64,000 nucleotides of DNA from Pseudonocardia sulfidoxydans NBRC 16205 (GCF_007989085.1 NZ_BJVJ01000001.1:124001-188000), one strand, 5' to 3'; positions 42,039-51,693 are shown, numbered from the stretch's first letter. Notes: generated from the letters alone by a model not told the origin. Program-made: numbers and translations.

Positions 42039-43351
42039 GCCAGCCCCAGGTTCTCGCGCAGCGTGGTGCCCGCGTACTCGGTGCGGAACACCCCGAGGCG
42101 CTGCAGGTGCGGCACGACGGCCCGCCCGAACTCCTCGAAGGATCCTGGGAAGTGCGTGGGCGTGATCAGGAATCCGTCGGCGGCGCCCGAGGTGAAGTAC
42201 GCCGCGAGCTCCTCGGCGATCTCCTCGCCGGTGCCGACCACCTGCGGGGTCAGCTCGCTCGTGGAGAACTCCACCCCGGCCTCCCCGATCGTCACGCGGT
42301 CGCGGCGGGCGCCGAGCAGCTCGTCGAGCTGGACGATCGCCCGGCTTTCGGCCTGTCCGTCGGTCGCCCGTTCCTCGATGACGTCGACGTAGCGGGCGTC
42401 GAGGTCGACACCGGCGAGGTCGACCCGGGCGAAGTGGCTGAAGAACCGGACACCGGACTCGGGGGTGATGCGGGTCCTCAGGAAGTCCCGCCGCGCCAGC
42501 GCGATCTCCCGGGTCTCCCCGATGATCGGCTGCACCGCGGCGAACAGGCGGATCCGCTCGGCGTCGCGCCCTGCCGCGCGGGCCTTGGCCTTCAGGTCGT
42601 CCTTCTTGGCCTGCATGTCGGCCCGGGTCCGCTCGATCGCGAAGATCACGTCACCCCACCGGGCGCCGAACGTGCGCCCGCGCTGGGAGTCGCCGGCCTG
42701 GATGATCACCGGGTGTGTCTGCGGGCTGGGCGGAAGGTTGAGCGGCCCGCGCACCGCGAGGTACTTGCCGCGGTAGTCGGGGACGGTGATCTTCGTGGGG
42801 TCGACGAACAGCCCCGACTCCTGGTCCTGCACGAGCGCGTCGTCCTCCCAGGCCCGCCACAGCGCCAGGACCGCCTCGACGTACTCGTCGCCCCGGTCGT
42901 AGAGCTCGGCACCCGAGAGCTCCTCGACGTGCGGGAAGTTCAGATAGTTCCCGGGGCCGTGGGACTGGATGACGTTCCACGCGACCCGGCCGCCGGAGAG
43001 GTGGTCGAGGCTGAGCAGCGTCCTGGCCAGGTTGTAGGGCTCGTTGAAGCTGGTGGACAGGGTGACGCCGACGCCGAGGTGCGTGGTGACCGCGGCGATC
43101 TGCCCGGCCACCTGGGCGGGGTCGTGCTTGATGGAGTTGGAGTGCCCGTGCCGGGTGAAGTCCGGGTTGTGGCTCACCGTCTCGGGGATGAACGCGAGAT
43201 CGAACTTCGCGGCCTCGAGGGTGCGGGCTGTCTGGTGCAGGAAGTCACGCCCCAGCCAGTCGCGGGTGGAGTAGGGATGGCGCCAGGCGCCGGCGTAGTG
43301 GCCGCTCGGGAACAACACGTAGCCGCCGAGGAACAGTTGGCGTTCGGTCAT
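42035..43351 (-). CDS. NtaA/SnaA/DszA-family FMN-dependent monooxygenase
   Basis: 438 residues from ATG 43351. The family pattern is clear: AGAWRHPYSTRDWLGRDFLH near residue 20, FDLAFIPETVS, TLLSLDHLSGGRVAWNVIQS, PQTHPVIIQAGDSQRGRTFG and DGFLITPTHFPGSFEEFGRA. Members oxidise nitrilotriacetate, sulfones or dimethyl sulfide with FMNH2. Here it leads the enzymatic part of operon B after the ABC importer. The exact substrate cannot be read. Confidence 0.91.
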   Translation of the reverse strand: MTERQLFLGGYVLFPSGHYAGAWRHPYSTRDWLGRDFLHQTARTLEAAKFDLAFIPETVSHNPDFTRHGHSNSIKHDPAQVAGQIAAVTTHLGVGVTLSTSFNEPYNLARTLLSLDHLSGGRVAWNVIQSHGPGNYLNFPHVEELSGAELYDRGDEYVEAVLALWRAWEDDALVQDQESGLFVDPTKITVPDYRGKYLAVRGPLNLPPSPQTHPVIIQAGDSQRGRTFGARWGDVIFAIERTRADMQAKKDDLKAKARAAGRDAERIRLFAAVQPIIGETREIALARRDFLRTRITPESGVRFFSHFARVDLAGVDLDARYVDVIEERATDGQAESRAIVQLDELLGARRDRVTIGEAGVEFSTSELTPQVVGTGEEIAEELAAYFTSGAADGFLITPTHFPGSFEEFGRAVVPHLQRLGVFRTEYAGTTLRENLGLA

Positions 43352-43383
43352 GATGCCGCCTTCGTCGGAGGGGTGGGAGACAG

Positions 43384-45015
43384 CTACGGCTGCGCGGCGC
43401 GGCCGACCTGCTGGGCGTAGAGGTAGCGGTTCGGCTTGGGTGTCCACTGCAGTCCCTTGGACACGACGCCGGTGAAGGGCGAGGGGTAGAGGAAGATCGC
43501 GTGCGCCTGCGAGTGGGCGTTCTCGACGGCCTGGTCGACATACGTCGTCTTCTCGGCCTCGGTGGCGGCGTTCTGCGCCTTCGTCGTCAGGTCGTCGAAC
43601 TCCGGTGCGCGCAGGTGGCTCTGGATGTGGTCACTGCGGAACGGACCGAAGTTGCCTGTGACGTCGCCGCGGAACGAGCCGCCCCACATGATGTAGTAGA
43701 AGTCGGCGGCTGCATCGTCCGGCCCGTACTGGCTCTGCAGCCACGCCGGGAACGGCTGCTGCGTGATCTTCAGGGTGACGCCGACCTTCGCCCACTGGGC
43801 GACGATCGCCTGGGTCGCCGCGTCCTGGGAGACATAGGTGCCGCTGGACAGCGCGACGGTGAGCGTCAGACCGGTCGCGTGACCCGCCTCCGCGAGCAGC
43901 TGCTTCGCCTTCTCCGGGTCGTACGGGTAGGCGCTGACCGACGGGTCCTGGGCCTGGTAGGGCTCGTAGACGACCTGGCCCGGCAGCGGCTCGACCGCTC
44001 CCTGCAGCAGGCTGTTGATGATCGTGGTCTTGTCGGTGGCGTAGTTCAGTGCCTGCCGGACGCGGGGGTCGGCGAGCGGCGTGCCCGTCTTGCGCTCGTT
44101 GATCGCGAGCGTCAACGGCTGGGTGCCGACGCCGAGGATGGTGTCGTAGGTGTCGGAGTCCTTGAACTGCGCGAGGTCCAGCGGGTCCAGGTTGAGGATC
44201 AGGTCCTGCTCACCTGCTCGCAGGGCAGCGACGCGCTGCGCCTCCGATGCGAGCACCGTGTACGTCACGTGGGCGAACGCCGGCTTCGGACCCGCGTAGA
44301 ACGTGTTCAGCGCCAAGGTGGCGCCGTTCTCCTGGTCGAGCTCGTCGAGCTTGTACGGGCCGCTGCCGAGTGCCTCGTTGTCGAGGTTGTGCGACTGTGC
44401 GAACGCCGGCTGCACGATGAAGATCGTCCAGAGCCGGCCCGGCAGGTCGAGCGCGGGTTGGGACAGGCTGAACTGCAGTGTCGAGTCGTCGACCTTCGTG
44501 ACCGACTTCAGGTACTTGCGCAGCGGCGCCCCGGACGTGCCCTTGTAGTCGGGGTTGAGCAGCTGCTGGAAGTTCCACACCACGTCGTCGGCCGTGAGCG
44601 GCGACCCGTCGGAGAACTTCGAGTCGGTGCGTATGGTGAACCGCCAGGTCAGCGGGTCGGTGCTGGTCCACGCGGTCGCGAGACCGGGCTTCACCGACAG
44701 GTCGGGGGCGATCTGGGTCAGCGACTCGTAGATGGACCCGACGATGGAGCCGGAGGAGTCGGGTGAGCCGCCCTTGTGCGGGTTGATGCCGGTGATCTGG
44801 CGGGAGAGCCCGAGCCGGAGCTCGTCGCCGACCGTCGGTGTGTCGGCGCTGCCGGCCGCGCCACCGCAGGCGGAGAGGACGGTCGCGAGCACCGCCGCGA
44901 TCGCGAGAGCGACCACGACGACGGGCCTGCGGCGGGCGGATGGTCTGTGGATCACGGGTTTCCCTGTCTTCTGCGGCTGCGGGCCGGGGATGGTGGGTGT
45001 GTCCGGGTCGTTCAC
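43384..45015 (-). CDS. ABC transporter substrate-binding lipoprotein (peptide/nickel family 5)
   Basis: 543 residues if it starts at GTG 45015 (4-nt overlap with the ATPase). GTG 44955, with AGGGA upstream, would give a more usual signal peptide and is a real alternative. Basic RRR, a hydrophobic stretch and a lipobox LSAC with Cys50 show a lipoprotein. The binding domain has IYESLTQIAPDLSVKPGLAT and FSDGSPLTADDVVWNFQQLL, as in DppA/OppA proteins. It delivers an organic, probably sulfur-bearing, ligand to the permeases at 46703 and 47620. Confidence 0.9.
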   Translation of the reverse strand: MNDPDTPTIPGPQPQKTGKPVIHRPSARRRPVVVVALAIAAVLATVLSACGGAAGSADTPTVGDELRLGLSRQITGINPHKGGSPDSSGSIVGSIYESLTQIAPDLSVKPGLATAWTSTDPLTWRFTIRTDSKFSDGSPLTADDVVWNFQQLLNPDYKGTSGAPLRKYLKSVTKVDDSTLQFSLSQPALDLPGRLWTIFIVQPAFAQSHNLDNEALGSGPYKLDELDQENGATLALNTFYAGPKPAFAHVTYTVLASEAQRVAALRAGEQDLILNLDPLDLAQFKDSDTYDTILGVGTQPLTLAINERKTGTPLADPRVRQALNYATDKTTIINSLLQGAVEPLPGQVVYEPYQAQDPSVSAYPYDPEKAKQLLAEAGHATGLTLTVALSSGTYVSQDAATQAIVAQWAKVGVTLKITQQPFPAWLQSQYGPDDAAADFYYIMWGGSFRGDVTGNFGPFRSDHIQSHLRAPEFDDLTTKAQNAATEAEKTTYVDQAVENAHSQAHAIFLYPSPFTGVVSKGLQWTPKPNRYLYAQQVGRAAQP

Positions 45016-46706
45016 GAGCGGACGAGGGCGCGTCCGGGGATCGCGTCGACGAGCGCCCGGGTGTATGGGCTCGCGGGTCGCTCCAGGACGTCCTCGGTGG
45101 GGCCTCGTTCGACCACCGAGCCCTCCCGCAGGACGACGAGGTCCTCGCAGAGGTAGCGGACGACGGCGAGGTCGTGGGAGATGAACAGGTAGGTGAGGTT
45201 GCGTTCGATCCGCAGCCGCGCGAGGAGCCGGAGGATGCGGGCCTGCACCGACAGGTCGAGTGCGGAGACGGGTTCGTCGGCGATGATCACCGACGGTTCG
45301 GTCGCCAGCGCCCGCGCGATGCCCACCCGCTGCCGTTGCCCGCCGGACAGCTCGGACGGATGCCGGTCGCGGAAGGCTCGCGGCAGCTCCACCTCGTCGA
45401 GCAGCGAGTCGACACGCGCGGCGACGTCGCCGCGCGAGAGCCCGGGAAAGTTGATCTCCAGGGGTTCACGCAGCGTCCGGTCGACCGTCAGCCGGGGGTC
45501 GAGCGAGCTGTAGGGGTCCTGGAACACGTACTGGACCTCGCGGCGCCACTGCCTGCGCTGCGCACGGGTGTGCCGGGCGAGCGGGTTCCCCTCGTAGGAC
45601 ACGACGCCGGAGTCGACCCGTTCCAGGCCCACGATGATCCGCGCGAGCGTGGTCTTGCCCGATCCGGACTCCCCGACCAGCCCTATCGCCTGCCCCTTGG
45701 TGACGAACAGGTCGACCCCGTCGAGGGCGACGTGACGTGCGCGGCCTGCGCTTCCGCGCACCGTGAACGTGCGCCGGACGTCGCGGACCTCCAGCTGGTC
45801 GGCCACGGGCGCCGCCGGCTCCACGACAGGCTGCCCGCGCTCCGCGACGCCTACGGGTTCGAGCCTGCTCGGCGTCGCGGCGAGCAGCCGTCGGGTATAG
45901 GCGTGGTGTGGGTCGCCCAGAACCTCGGCGGTCGGCCCGGACTCGACGATCCGGCCGCCGGACATGACGTAGACGTGGTCGGTGCGGTCGGAGACGACGC
46001 CGATGTCGTGGCTCACGAGCAGCACACCGAGGCCGAGCCGCTCACGCAGCTCGTCGATGAGATCCAGGACCTGGGCCTGCACGGACACGTCCAGTGCGGT
46101 CGTGGGCTCGTCGGCGACGAGCAGCTTCGGGTCGCGAGCCAACGCCATGGCGATGACGACGCGCTGGTTCAGCCCGCCGGACAGCTCGTGCGGGAACGCA
46201 CCGAGGGTCTTGTGCACGTCCGCGATGCCCACCGCCCGCAGCAGATCGGCCGACCGCTCCCGGGCCCGACGACGGATCGTCCCGGCCGGCAGCGCCTCGC
46301 GCAGCTGGGCGGCGATGCGCATCCTCGGGTTGAGGGACGCGGTCGGGTTCTGGAAGACCACGCCCACGGAAGCGGCGAGGTGGGCCCTGGCGTCCCGCTC
46401 CCCCAGGCCCGTCACCTCGCGGCCGGCGAGCTCGATGCGACCACCGACCACCTGGATCGCCGACGGGAGCAGCCCGGCCACCGCGAGGGCGGTCAGCGTC
46501 TTGCCGGAGCCCGACTCACCGACCAGCCCCACCGCACGGCCGGCGGCCACCGTCAACGACACCCCGTCGACGATCGACTCAGCGCTGTCGCCTGCGACCG
46601 GCCGAAGGCCAACCGTCAGATCGTCCACCTGGAGGACATGTTCGTCGGCGGGCACCGGACCGAGCAGCTCGGAGGCGAGGGTGATCATCCGTGGTGCGGC
46701 GGTCAT
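45012..46706 (-). CDS. Fused double ABC ATPase (DppD-DppF type)
   Basis: 564 residues from ATG 46706, ATGA overlap with the permease. Two complete nucleotide-binding domains in one chain: the first has GLVGESGSGKTLTALAVAGL, LSGGLNQRVVIAMAL and LLVADEPTTALDVSVQAQVL; the second has GLVGESGSGKTTLARIIVGL, LSGGQRQRVGIARALATEPS and IIADEPVSALDLSVQARIL. The fusion supplies both ATPases of the importer. The importer at 52817-58449 uses separate genes instead. Confidence 0.93.
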   Translation of the reverse strand: MTAAPRMITLASELLGPVPADEHVLQVDDLTVGLRPVAGDSAESIVDGVSLTVAAGRAVGLVGESGSGKTLTALAVAGLLPSAIQVVGGRIELAGREVTGLGERDARAHLAASVGVVFQNPTASLNPRMRIAAQLREALPAGTIRRRARERSADLLRAVGIADVHKTLGAFPHELSGGLNQRVVIAMALARDPKLLVADEPTTALDVSVQAQVLDLIDELRERLGLGVLLVSHDIGVVSDRTDHVYVMSGGRIVESGPTAEVLGDPHHAYTRRLLAATPSRLEPVGVAERGQPVVEPAAPVADQLEVRDVRRTFTVRGSAGRARHVALDGVDLFVTKGQAIGLVGESGSGKTTLARIIVGLERVDSGVVSYEGNPLARHTRAQRRQWRREVQYVFQDPYSSLDPRLTVDRTLREPLEINFPGLSRGDVAARVDSLLDEVELPRAFRDRHPSELSGGQRQRVGIARALATEPSVIIADEPVSALDLSVQARILRLLARLRIERNLTYLFISHDLAVVRYLCEDLVVLREGSVVERGPTEDVLERPASPYTRALVDAIPGRALVRS

Positions 46707-47623
46707 CGTGCGAGTCCTCTCCTGGTGACAGGTCCACCCACGAACCGCTCCGCCAGTCCGTCGCCCAGTAGCTGCAGGCCGACCGCCGTCGCGACCACGG
46801 CCAGGCCGGGGAACAGCGCGATCCAGGGCGCGGTGAAGATCTGTGCCTGGCCGGTGGCGACCATCTGACCCCAGTCGGGGTCGGGCGGCTGGACCCCGAG
46901 GCCGAGGTAGCCGAGGCTCGACTCCAGCAGCAGCGCCGACGACGCGTTGATGGTGAACGCGACGGCGAGCAGGGGCAGGACGCTCGGGATCAGGTGCCGC
47001 CACGCGATCCCGAACCGTCCGGCCCCGGCGACCCGGGCCGCCTCGACGTACTGCTGCGCGACGACGGCGCGGGCGTGCCCACGGATGACCCGGAACGTGA
47101 GTACCCACGAGCCGAGGACCAGGACGAACACGATCGGGACGAAGGAATTGCCCACGAAGGACAGCACGACGATCGCGAGCACGATCGACGGGACCGCCAG
47201 CTGGACGTCGGCGAGCCGGCTCGTGACCGCGTCGACCCAGCCACCGAACAGCGCCCCGGCCAGGGCGAGCACGAGCCCCAGGAGCGACGCGACGACCGCG
47301 GACACCACGGTGATCGCGAGCGCCGTCCGCCCACCGAAGACGACGCGGACGAAGACGTCGCGGCCGAGCTCGTCGGTCCCGAACAGATGCCCCGCCGAGG
47401 GCGCCCTGAGGATCGCGTCGAAGTTCTGCGCGAGGGGGTCACCGGAGGTCAGGGGCCCGATCAGCGTGGTGGCGAGTACGGCCACGAGGACCCCCGCACC
47501 CACCCAGCCACCGGCACCGATCGTGCGCCGCTGCAGGCGCCGGCGACCGGCTTCGGCCTCCACACCGACGTCGGTCGGGACCGCGGACCCGCCGTCGGCC
47601 TCGGTCACCTGTACAAGACTCAC
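46703..47623 (-). CDS. ABC transporter permease (DppC type)
   Basis: 306 residues from GTG 47623, GTGA overlap with the first permease. An N-terminal cytoplasmic tail, one early helix, then HLFGTDELGRDVFVRVVFGG and the binding-protein-dependent transport domain with the EAA-like motif EAARVAGAGRFGIAWRHLIP, ending DGLAERFVGG. Confidence 0.92.
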   Translation of the reverse strand: MSLVQVTEADGGSAVPTDVGVEAEAGRRRLQRRTIGAGGWVGAGVLVAVLATTLIGPLTSGDPLAQNFDAILRAPSAGHLFGTDELGRDVFVRVVFGGRTALAITVVSAVVASLLGLVLALAGALFGGWVDAVTSRLADVQLAVPSIVLAIVVLSFVGNSFVPIVFVLVLGSWVLTFRVIRGHARAVVAQQYVEAARVAGAGRFGIAWRHLIPSVLPLLAVAFTINASSALLLESSLGYLGLGVQPPDPDWGQMVATGQAQIFTAPWIALFPGLAVVATAVGLQLLGDGLAERFVGGPVTRRGLAR

Positions 47624-48621
47624 GATCGCAACCTCGGTTCGACGACGGCCGCGACGACGTCCACGACCAGATTGATGAGGACGAACCCGACGGCGATCGC
47701 CAGCACGCACACGATGACCAGCGGGTAATCGCGGTTCTGGACCGCGTTGATCGACAGCTGCCCGATCCCGGGCCAGCCGAACACCGACTCGGTGACAACA
47801 GCCCCACCGAGCAGGACACCCGCCTGGATCCCGACGACGTTGAGCGTTGTTCCCAACGAGTTCGCCACGACGTGCCGCGACACGAGGACGTGCCGCGGCA
47901 GGCCCTTCGCGCGGGCCGTGCGGATGTGTTCGGCCTGCAGCACGTCGAGCAGCGCGGTCCGGAACACCCTGGCGATGGCCGGGATGAACGCGAAGGCGAG
48001 CGTCAACGCCGGCAGCACCATGCTGGCCGCGTCGCCGGTACTGGTCACCGGGAACCAGCCCAGCCGCACGGCGAAGACGATGATGAGAACGATGCCGATG
48101 AAGAAGGTCGGGACGGACTCGATACCGGTCGCGATCCCGAGCGGCACCCTGCTCAACCAGCCGGAACGCGCGGTTGCCGACACGTAGCCGATCACCCCGC
48201 CGAGAAGCACACCGACCAGCAGGCCCGTGAGTCCGAGCGCGAGGCTGGCCGGGATCTTCGCCAGCGCGATCGGCAACGGGTCCGCGCCGTAGCGGATCGA
48301 GTCCGGGAAGGTGCCCGTCGCCACGCTCGTGAGGAAGTTCCAGTACTGCACGGGAAGCGGCCGGTCGAAGCCCATCAGATGGGTCAGTCGCAGGATCTCG
48401 TCGGGCGGCGCGTCGGGCGGGACCAGTAGGATCGCCGGATTGCCGGTCGCGTAGAGCGCGAAGAAGACGAGCGTCACGGCGCCCCACACGGCGACGAGAC
48501 CGGTGGCGAGCCGCCCGCCGATGTAGCGCCAGCTGACCGGGGCTCGTACACGACGGCGGGGCACGCTCCACGGTGCCGGTGCCGGTGCCGGGCCGGCGGA
48601 GGCGTCTTGGGATACGGACAC
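47620..48621 (-). CDS. ABC transporter permease (DppB type)
   Basis: 333 residues from ATG 48621. Six helices; GFDRPLPVQYWNFLTSVATG before the transport domain and the EAA-like RTARAKGLPRHVLVSRHVVA, then FGWPGIGQLSINAVQNRDYP. First gene of operon B; all four transporter genes overlap by 4 nt. Confidence 0.92.
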   Translation of the reverse strand: MSVSQDASAGPAPAPAPWSVPRRRVRAPVSWRYIGGRLATGLVAVWGAVTLVFFALYATGNPAILLVPPDAPPDEILRLTHLMGFDRPLPVQYWNFLTSVATGTFPDSIRYGADPLPIALAKIPASLALGLTGLLVGVLLGGVIGYVSATARSGWLSRVPLGIATGIESVPTFFIGIVLIIVFAVRLGWFPVTSTGDAASMVLPALTLAFAFIPAIARVFRTALLDVLQAEHIRTARAKGLPRHVLVSRHVVANSLGTTLNVVGIQAGVLLGGAVVTESVFGWPGIGQLSINAVQNRDYPLVIVCVLAIAVGFVLINLVVDVVAAVVEPRLRS

Positions 48622-48961
48622 GATGAGACCTCGAGACAGAGGAAGTCGGGAGCCCCGACAGGGGGTGTGGCTGCGTTCGGCTCATGCGCGAGAGACGCAT
48701 CGGCCCCCTGCCGCGTGGCCGGGCGGACACGACGGACGCGCGCCCGCAAACGGACGACCGCGGAGGTCGACACCGACGTCACCCGCGCGACGTCGGGCGA
48801 CCGGGCGCGCTTGGATGCGCTCCGGACGCGTGCAGCGTTCAGCGCCTGCGCTCGCTCACGACCAGTATGCGCAGCGCTCGACCACCGGCCGGGCGGGAGG
48901 TTGCGGCACGGCTGTGGACGCCGCGACCGACGGCGCCCACGTCGAGCCCACGCTCAGACGG

Positions 48962-49024
48962 TCAACGCGTACGACAACTCGCGGAGTTCACCGTGCCGTG
49001 GTCGATGAAACGACGCTGCGTCAG
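48962..49024 (-). CDS. Putative cysteine-sensing leader peptide B
   Basis: The frame reads LTQRRFIDHGTVNSASCR and ends two codons later, matching leader A in 14 of the first 18 residues and in most DNA positions. As there, no canonical start codon is close; CTG is the first conserved codon. It lies 340 nt upstream of operon B and 122 nt downstream of element E3. Conservation of the peptide in front of two otherwise unrelated operons, with the Cys codon near the end, supports a translated attenuator. Confidence 0.6.
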   Translation of the reverse strand: MTQRRFIDHGTVNSASCRTR

Positions 49025-49145
49025 GTTCCCGCCCCAACCAGAGACGATCGCGCAGAGTGACGCTGCCCCACACCACCGGCGTCCGGTCGCGGGAATGAGC
49101 AGTGTCGTCGCCACACAAGGAGTAAAACCCACCAGTGGGCGCTCG

Positions 49146-49188
49146 TCCAACGACGAATGCTGATCGGAATCGATAAGAGGTCACGATC
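49146..49188 (-). promoter_or_regulatory. Shared LysR-type promoter element E3 (toward operon B)
   Basis: The box GATAAGAGGTCACGATC (49172-49188; GAT-N11-ATC) is followed leftward by GATTCCGATCAGCATTCG and TCGTTGGA. 25 of the 31 bases after the box start match E1 at the same spacing. Confidence 0.65.
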
Positions 49189-49592
49189 AGTGCGGCCGCA
49201 GCATCCCGAGCTGCATTTTCGCCGCGTGGACCTCGAGTTCGACGTCGACGGGCCCCACCCCGGCATAGACAGCGCCAGGGCCGAACCATGCCCTCGCACC
49301 TCGATCACCTGTGCGGGTGAGGAGCTCGGCTCACCATGAGTCGTCGGCCGCAAGGGCGGGGTAGGGTCCGATCGTCGGAAGGTGCGTCCCTCCGAGAGCG
49401 GCCACCCACCTCGACCGAGTGGGTTCCCTTCGGCCGGACTCGGATCAGCGGACCGCTACGCACCGCCCAGGATCGACCTGAGCCGTGTGCGCTGCCCGAC
49501 ACCACAGTGTCGCGTCTCCGCTCACAACGGCGACCCATAGTCGCCCCTCGCGATCGACACGTCGTCCACGATCCGCAGATCGGAGCAGTCGT

Positions 49593-50696
49593 ATGAGCCG
49601 GCATTTCCTCTGGTACCTACCGAACATGATCGAGTCCGGTCACCGGGGCGACGACACCGTCGACGGCTGGGGCTCCCTCGACTACTCCGTCGAACTCGCC
49701 GGTGCCGCAGAACGGCACGGCTGGGCCGGGGCCCTGATCGGGACCGGCTGGGGGCGACCGGACAGCTTCGTCGTCGCCACCGCGATCGCGGCGCGCACCT
49801 CGTCGTTCGTGCCGCTCGTCGCCGCCCGGCCCGGCTACTGGCAACCGGCACAGTTCGCCACCGCGACGGCTACCCTGAGCCTGCTGACCGGCGGTCGAGT
49901 ATGGGTCAACGTCGTCACCGGCCGCGACGCCCTCGCCGCCTACGGCGACGGCGAGGCCGACTACGACCGCCGCTACGACCGCACCGACGAGTTCCTCCGC
50001 CTCGTCCGTCGTCTGTGGACCGAGGAGGACGTCACCTTCACCGGCGAGTTCTTCCGCGTCGAACACTCCACCGTCGTCCCCAGACCCCCCGGGGGGCAGC
50101 CACCCCGGCTGTACTTCGGCGGCGCCTCGGCCGCCGCCGAGAAGGTGTCGGCCACCCAGGCCGACGTCCAACTGTTCTGGGGCGAGCCCCTCGACGGCAT
50201 CGAGGCGCGGATCGCCCGACTGCGACACCTGGCCGCACAGCTGGGGCGGGAGCTACCACCCCTGGAGTTCGGGCTCAGGATCACCGTCGTCGTACGCGAC
50301 AGTTCGGAGGACGCCTGGCGAGCCGCGGAGGAACGCGTGGCGCGCATGGCGGCAGACCCCACGATCGGCATCGACGGTCACCGCGGATCCGTGGGTCAGG
50401 ATCGGCTGCTGGCCCTGGCGGAGCGCGGCGAGGTCCTCGACTCCTGCCTGTACACCGCACCAGGCCACTACGGCGGCGGTGGCGCCGGTTCGACCTGGCT
50501 CGTGGGCTCGTACACCGAGGTGGCGGCGGCACTCGAACGCTATGCCGACCTGGGGATCACACACTTCATCCTCTCCGACACGCCGTACTTGCGCGAGGTC
50601 GCCCGCATCGGCGACAACCTCCTCCCGATGCTGCGTGAGCCCGCGTCACGCGAACCCCGTCACCCGAGTGCTCATCGCAGCGCCGTCGATCTCTGA
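49593..50696 (+). CDS. LLM class flavin-dependent monooxygenase (SsuD-like)
   Basis: 367 residues from ATG 49593, GGAG 7 nt upstream. It starts SRHFLWYLPNMIESGHRGDD and has LTGGRVWVNVVTGRDALAAY, YDRRYDRTDEFLRLVRRLW and PRLYFGGASAAAEKVSATQA, then GAGSTWLVGSYTEVAAALER. Related to the alkanesulfonate monooxygenase branch. It stands alone on the plus strand, convergent with the next LLM gene. Confidence 0.89.
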   Translation: MSRHFLWYLPNMIESGHRGDDTVDGWGSLDYSVELAGAAERHGWAGALIGTGWGRPDSFVVATAIAARTSSFVPLVAARPGYWQPAQFATATATLSLLTGGRVWVNVVTGRDALAAYGDGEADYDRRYDRTDEFLRLVRRLWTEEDVTFTGEFFRVEHSTVVPRPPGGQPPRLYFGGASAAAEKVSATQADVQLFWGEPLDGIEARIARLRHLAAQLGRELPPLEFGLRITVVVRDSSEDAWRAAEERVARMAADPTIGIDGHRGSVGQDRLLALAERGEVLDSCLYTAPGHYGGGGAGSTWLVGSYTEVAAALERYADLGITHFILSDTPYLREVARIGDNLLPMLREPASREPRHPSAHRSAVDL

Positions 50697-50769
50697 TGGT
50701 CCTTTCGGACGCCGTGTGCGGTTCGAACCGGTCGAGGGCGTCGCCGCTGTGGCGCCTACCTCGGACGAG

Positions 50770-51663
50770 TCACCGTGCCGAGCGGGCCAGTTCGGCGAAG
50801 AAGGCGGTGGTGCGGTCGTGGTCGGCAGTCGGACCGGACGGGAAGAGGACGAGATCGGTGACCCCGGCCTCGGCGAAGCGGCGGACCTCCTCGGCCACGA
50901 CGCTCTCGTCACCGGCCAGGATCGTGTCCTCGATCCCAGCGGCGCCCTGCCTGTCCAGCGTCTCGCGATAGCTGGGCAGCGTCGATGCGACCGCCAGTCG
51001 TTCGGCCACGTCGCGACGGGCTGCGTCCGGATCCGACGTCACGCACGCGTTGACCCCCAGGACGATCCGCGGCGCCCGCCCGGCCGCGGTCACCGCCGGC
51101 ACGACGTGCTCGGCCACGTAGTCCGGCCGGCTCCACAGCGTGATGACCCCGTCGGCACGCTCCCCCGCCAACGCAAGCATGCGAGGCCCGTGTGCGGCCA
51201 GCAGGACCGGCGGGCGGGTCGCGCCGGGCGCCCCGACCCCGCCGAACCCGACAACGGTCGCGCCCACCGCCCGGGCCTCCGCGCCGTCGAGGACCGGCTC
51301 GAGGACGTCGAGAAACTCCCGCACCCGGCGAGCAGGCCGGTCGAACGGGAGTCCGTAGCGCTCCTGCACCACGAACCGGTGGCTCATCCCGAGGCCGAGC
51401 GCCAGCCGCCCGCCGGTGGCGGCTTGAGTCGTGAGCACCTGGGAGGCGAGGGTGAGCGGGTGTCGCGGCGGCACGGCCACCACCGCTGTTCCGAGCTCGA
51501 TACCGGGCGCCCGCCCGCCGAGGGCCGCGAACACGGTCAGCGGGTCCCACAGGTTGATCTCACCGATCCACACACCGGCGAACCCGGCGGTCGCCGCGTC
51601 CTCGATCTCCTGCAGCACAGTAGGTAGCGGGCCGTCCACCCGTACCGACAATCCGATCTTCAT
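50770..51663 (-). CDS. LLM class F420-dependent-type oxidoreductase
   Basis: 297 residues from ATG 51663. MKIGLSVRVDGPLPTVLQEI at the start, GFAGVWIGEINLWDPLTVFA, IELGTAVVAVPPRHPLTLAS, GGRLALGLGMSHRFVVQERY and VVPAVTAAGRAPRIVLGVN. The short form and MSH-type loop resemble F420 enzymes of the MSMEG family. Divergent from the second lysR, with element E4 between them. Confidence 0.87.
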   Translation of the reverse strand: MKIGLSVRVDGPLPTVLQEIEDAATAGFAGVWIGEINLWDPLTVFAALGGRAPGIELGTAVVAVPPRHPLTLASQVLTTQAATGGRLALGLGMSHRFVVQERYGLPFDRPARRVREFLDVLEPVLDGAEARAVGATVVGFGGVGAPGATRPPVLLAAHGPRMLALAGERADGVITLWSRPDYVAEHVVPAVTAAGRAPRIVLGVNACVTSDPDAARRDVAERLAVASTLPSYRETLDRQGAAGIEDTILAGDESVVAEEVRRFAEAGVTDLVLFPSGPTADHDRTTAFFAELARSAR

Positions 51664-51693
51664 GGCGGCCAGCCGATCGCGGATCACCGCTGC

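Larger units (their letters stand above)
48622..49592. other. 971-nt intergenic regulatory region upstream of operon B and of the rightward LLM gene
   Basis: It contains leader frame B (48962-49024) and LysR-type element E3 (49146-49188). The 340 nt between the leader stop and the permease start are GC-rich and may hold attenuator hairpins; no convincing gene is seen. On the plus strand, 49382-49540 is a short frame with a weak leader-like RIDLSRVRC motif. Confidence 0.6.

Noticed and set aside
38650..43351. A classical dszABC dibenzothiophene desulfurisation operon
   Set aside because: NtaA/DszA- and SfnB/DszC-like proteins are present, but there is no DszB-type desulfinase, and the SsuD-like enzymes and peptide-type importer do not fit.
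49382..49540. Third leader peptide (RIDLSRVRC) before the LLM gene at 49593
   Set aside because: The match to leaders A and B is weak, the RR and SA-x-C parts are absent, and no conserved flanks are seen; kept only as a mention.
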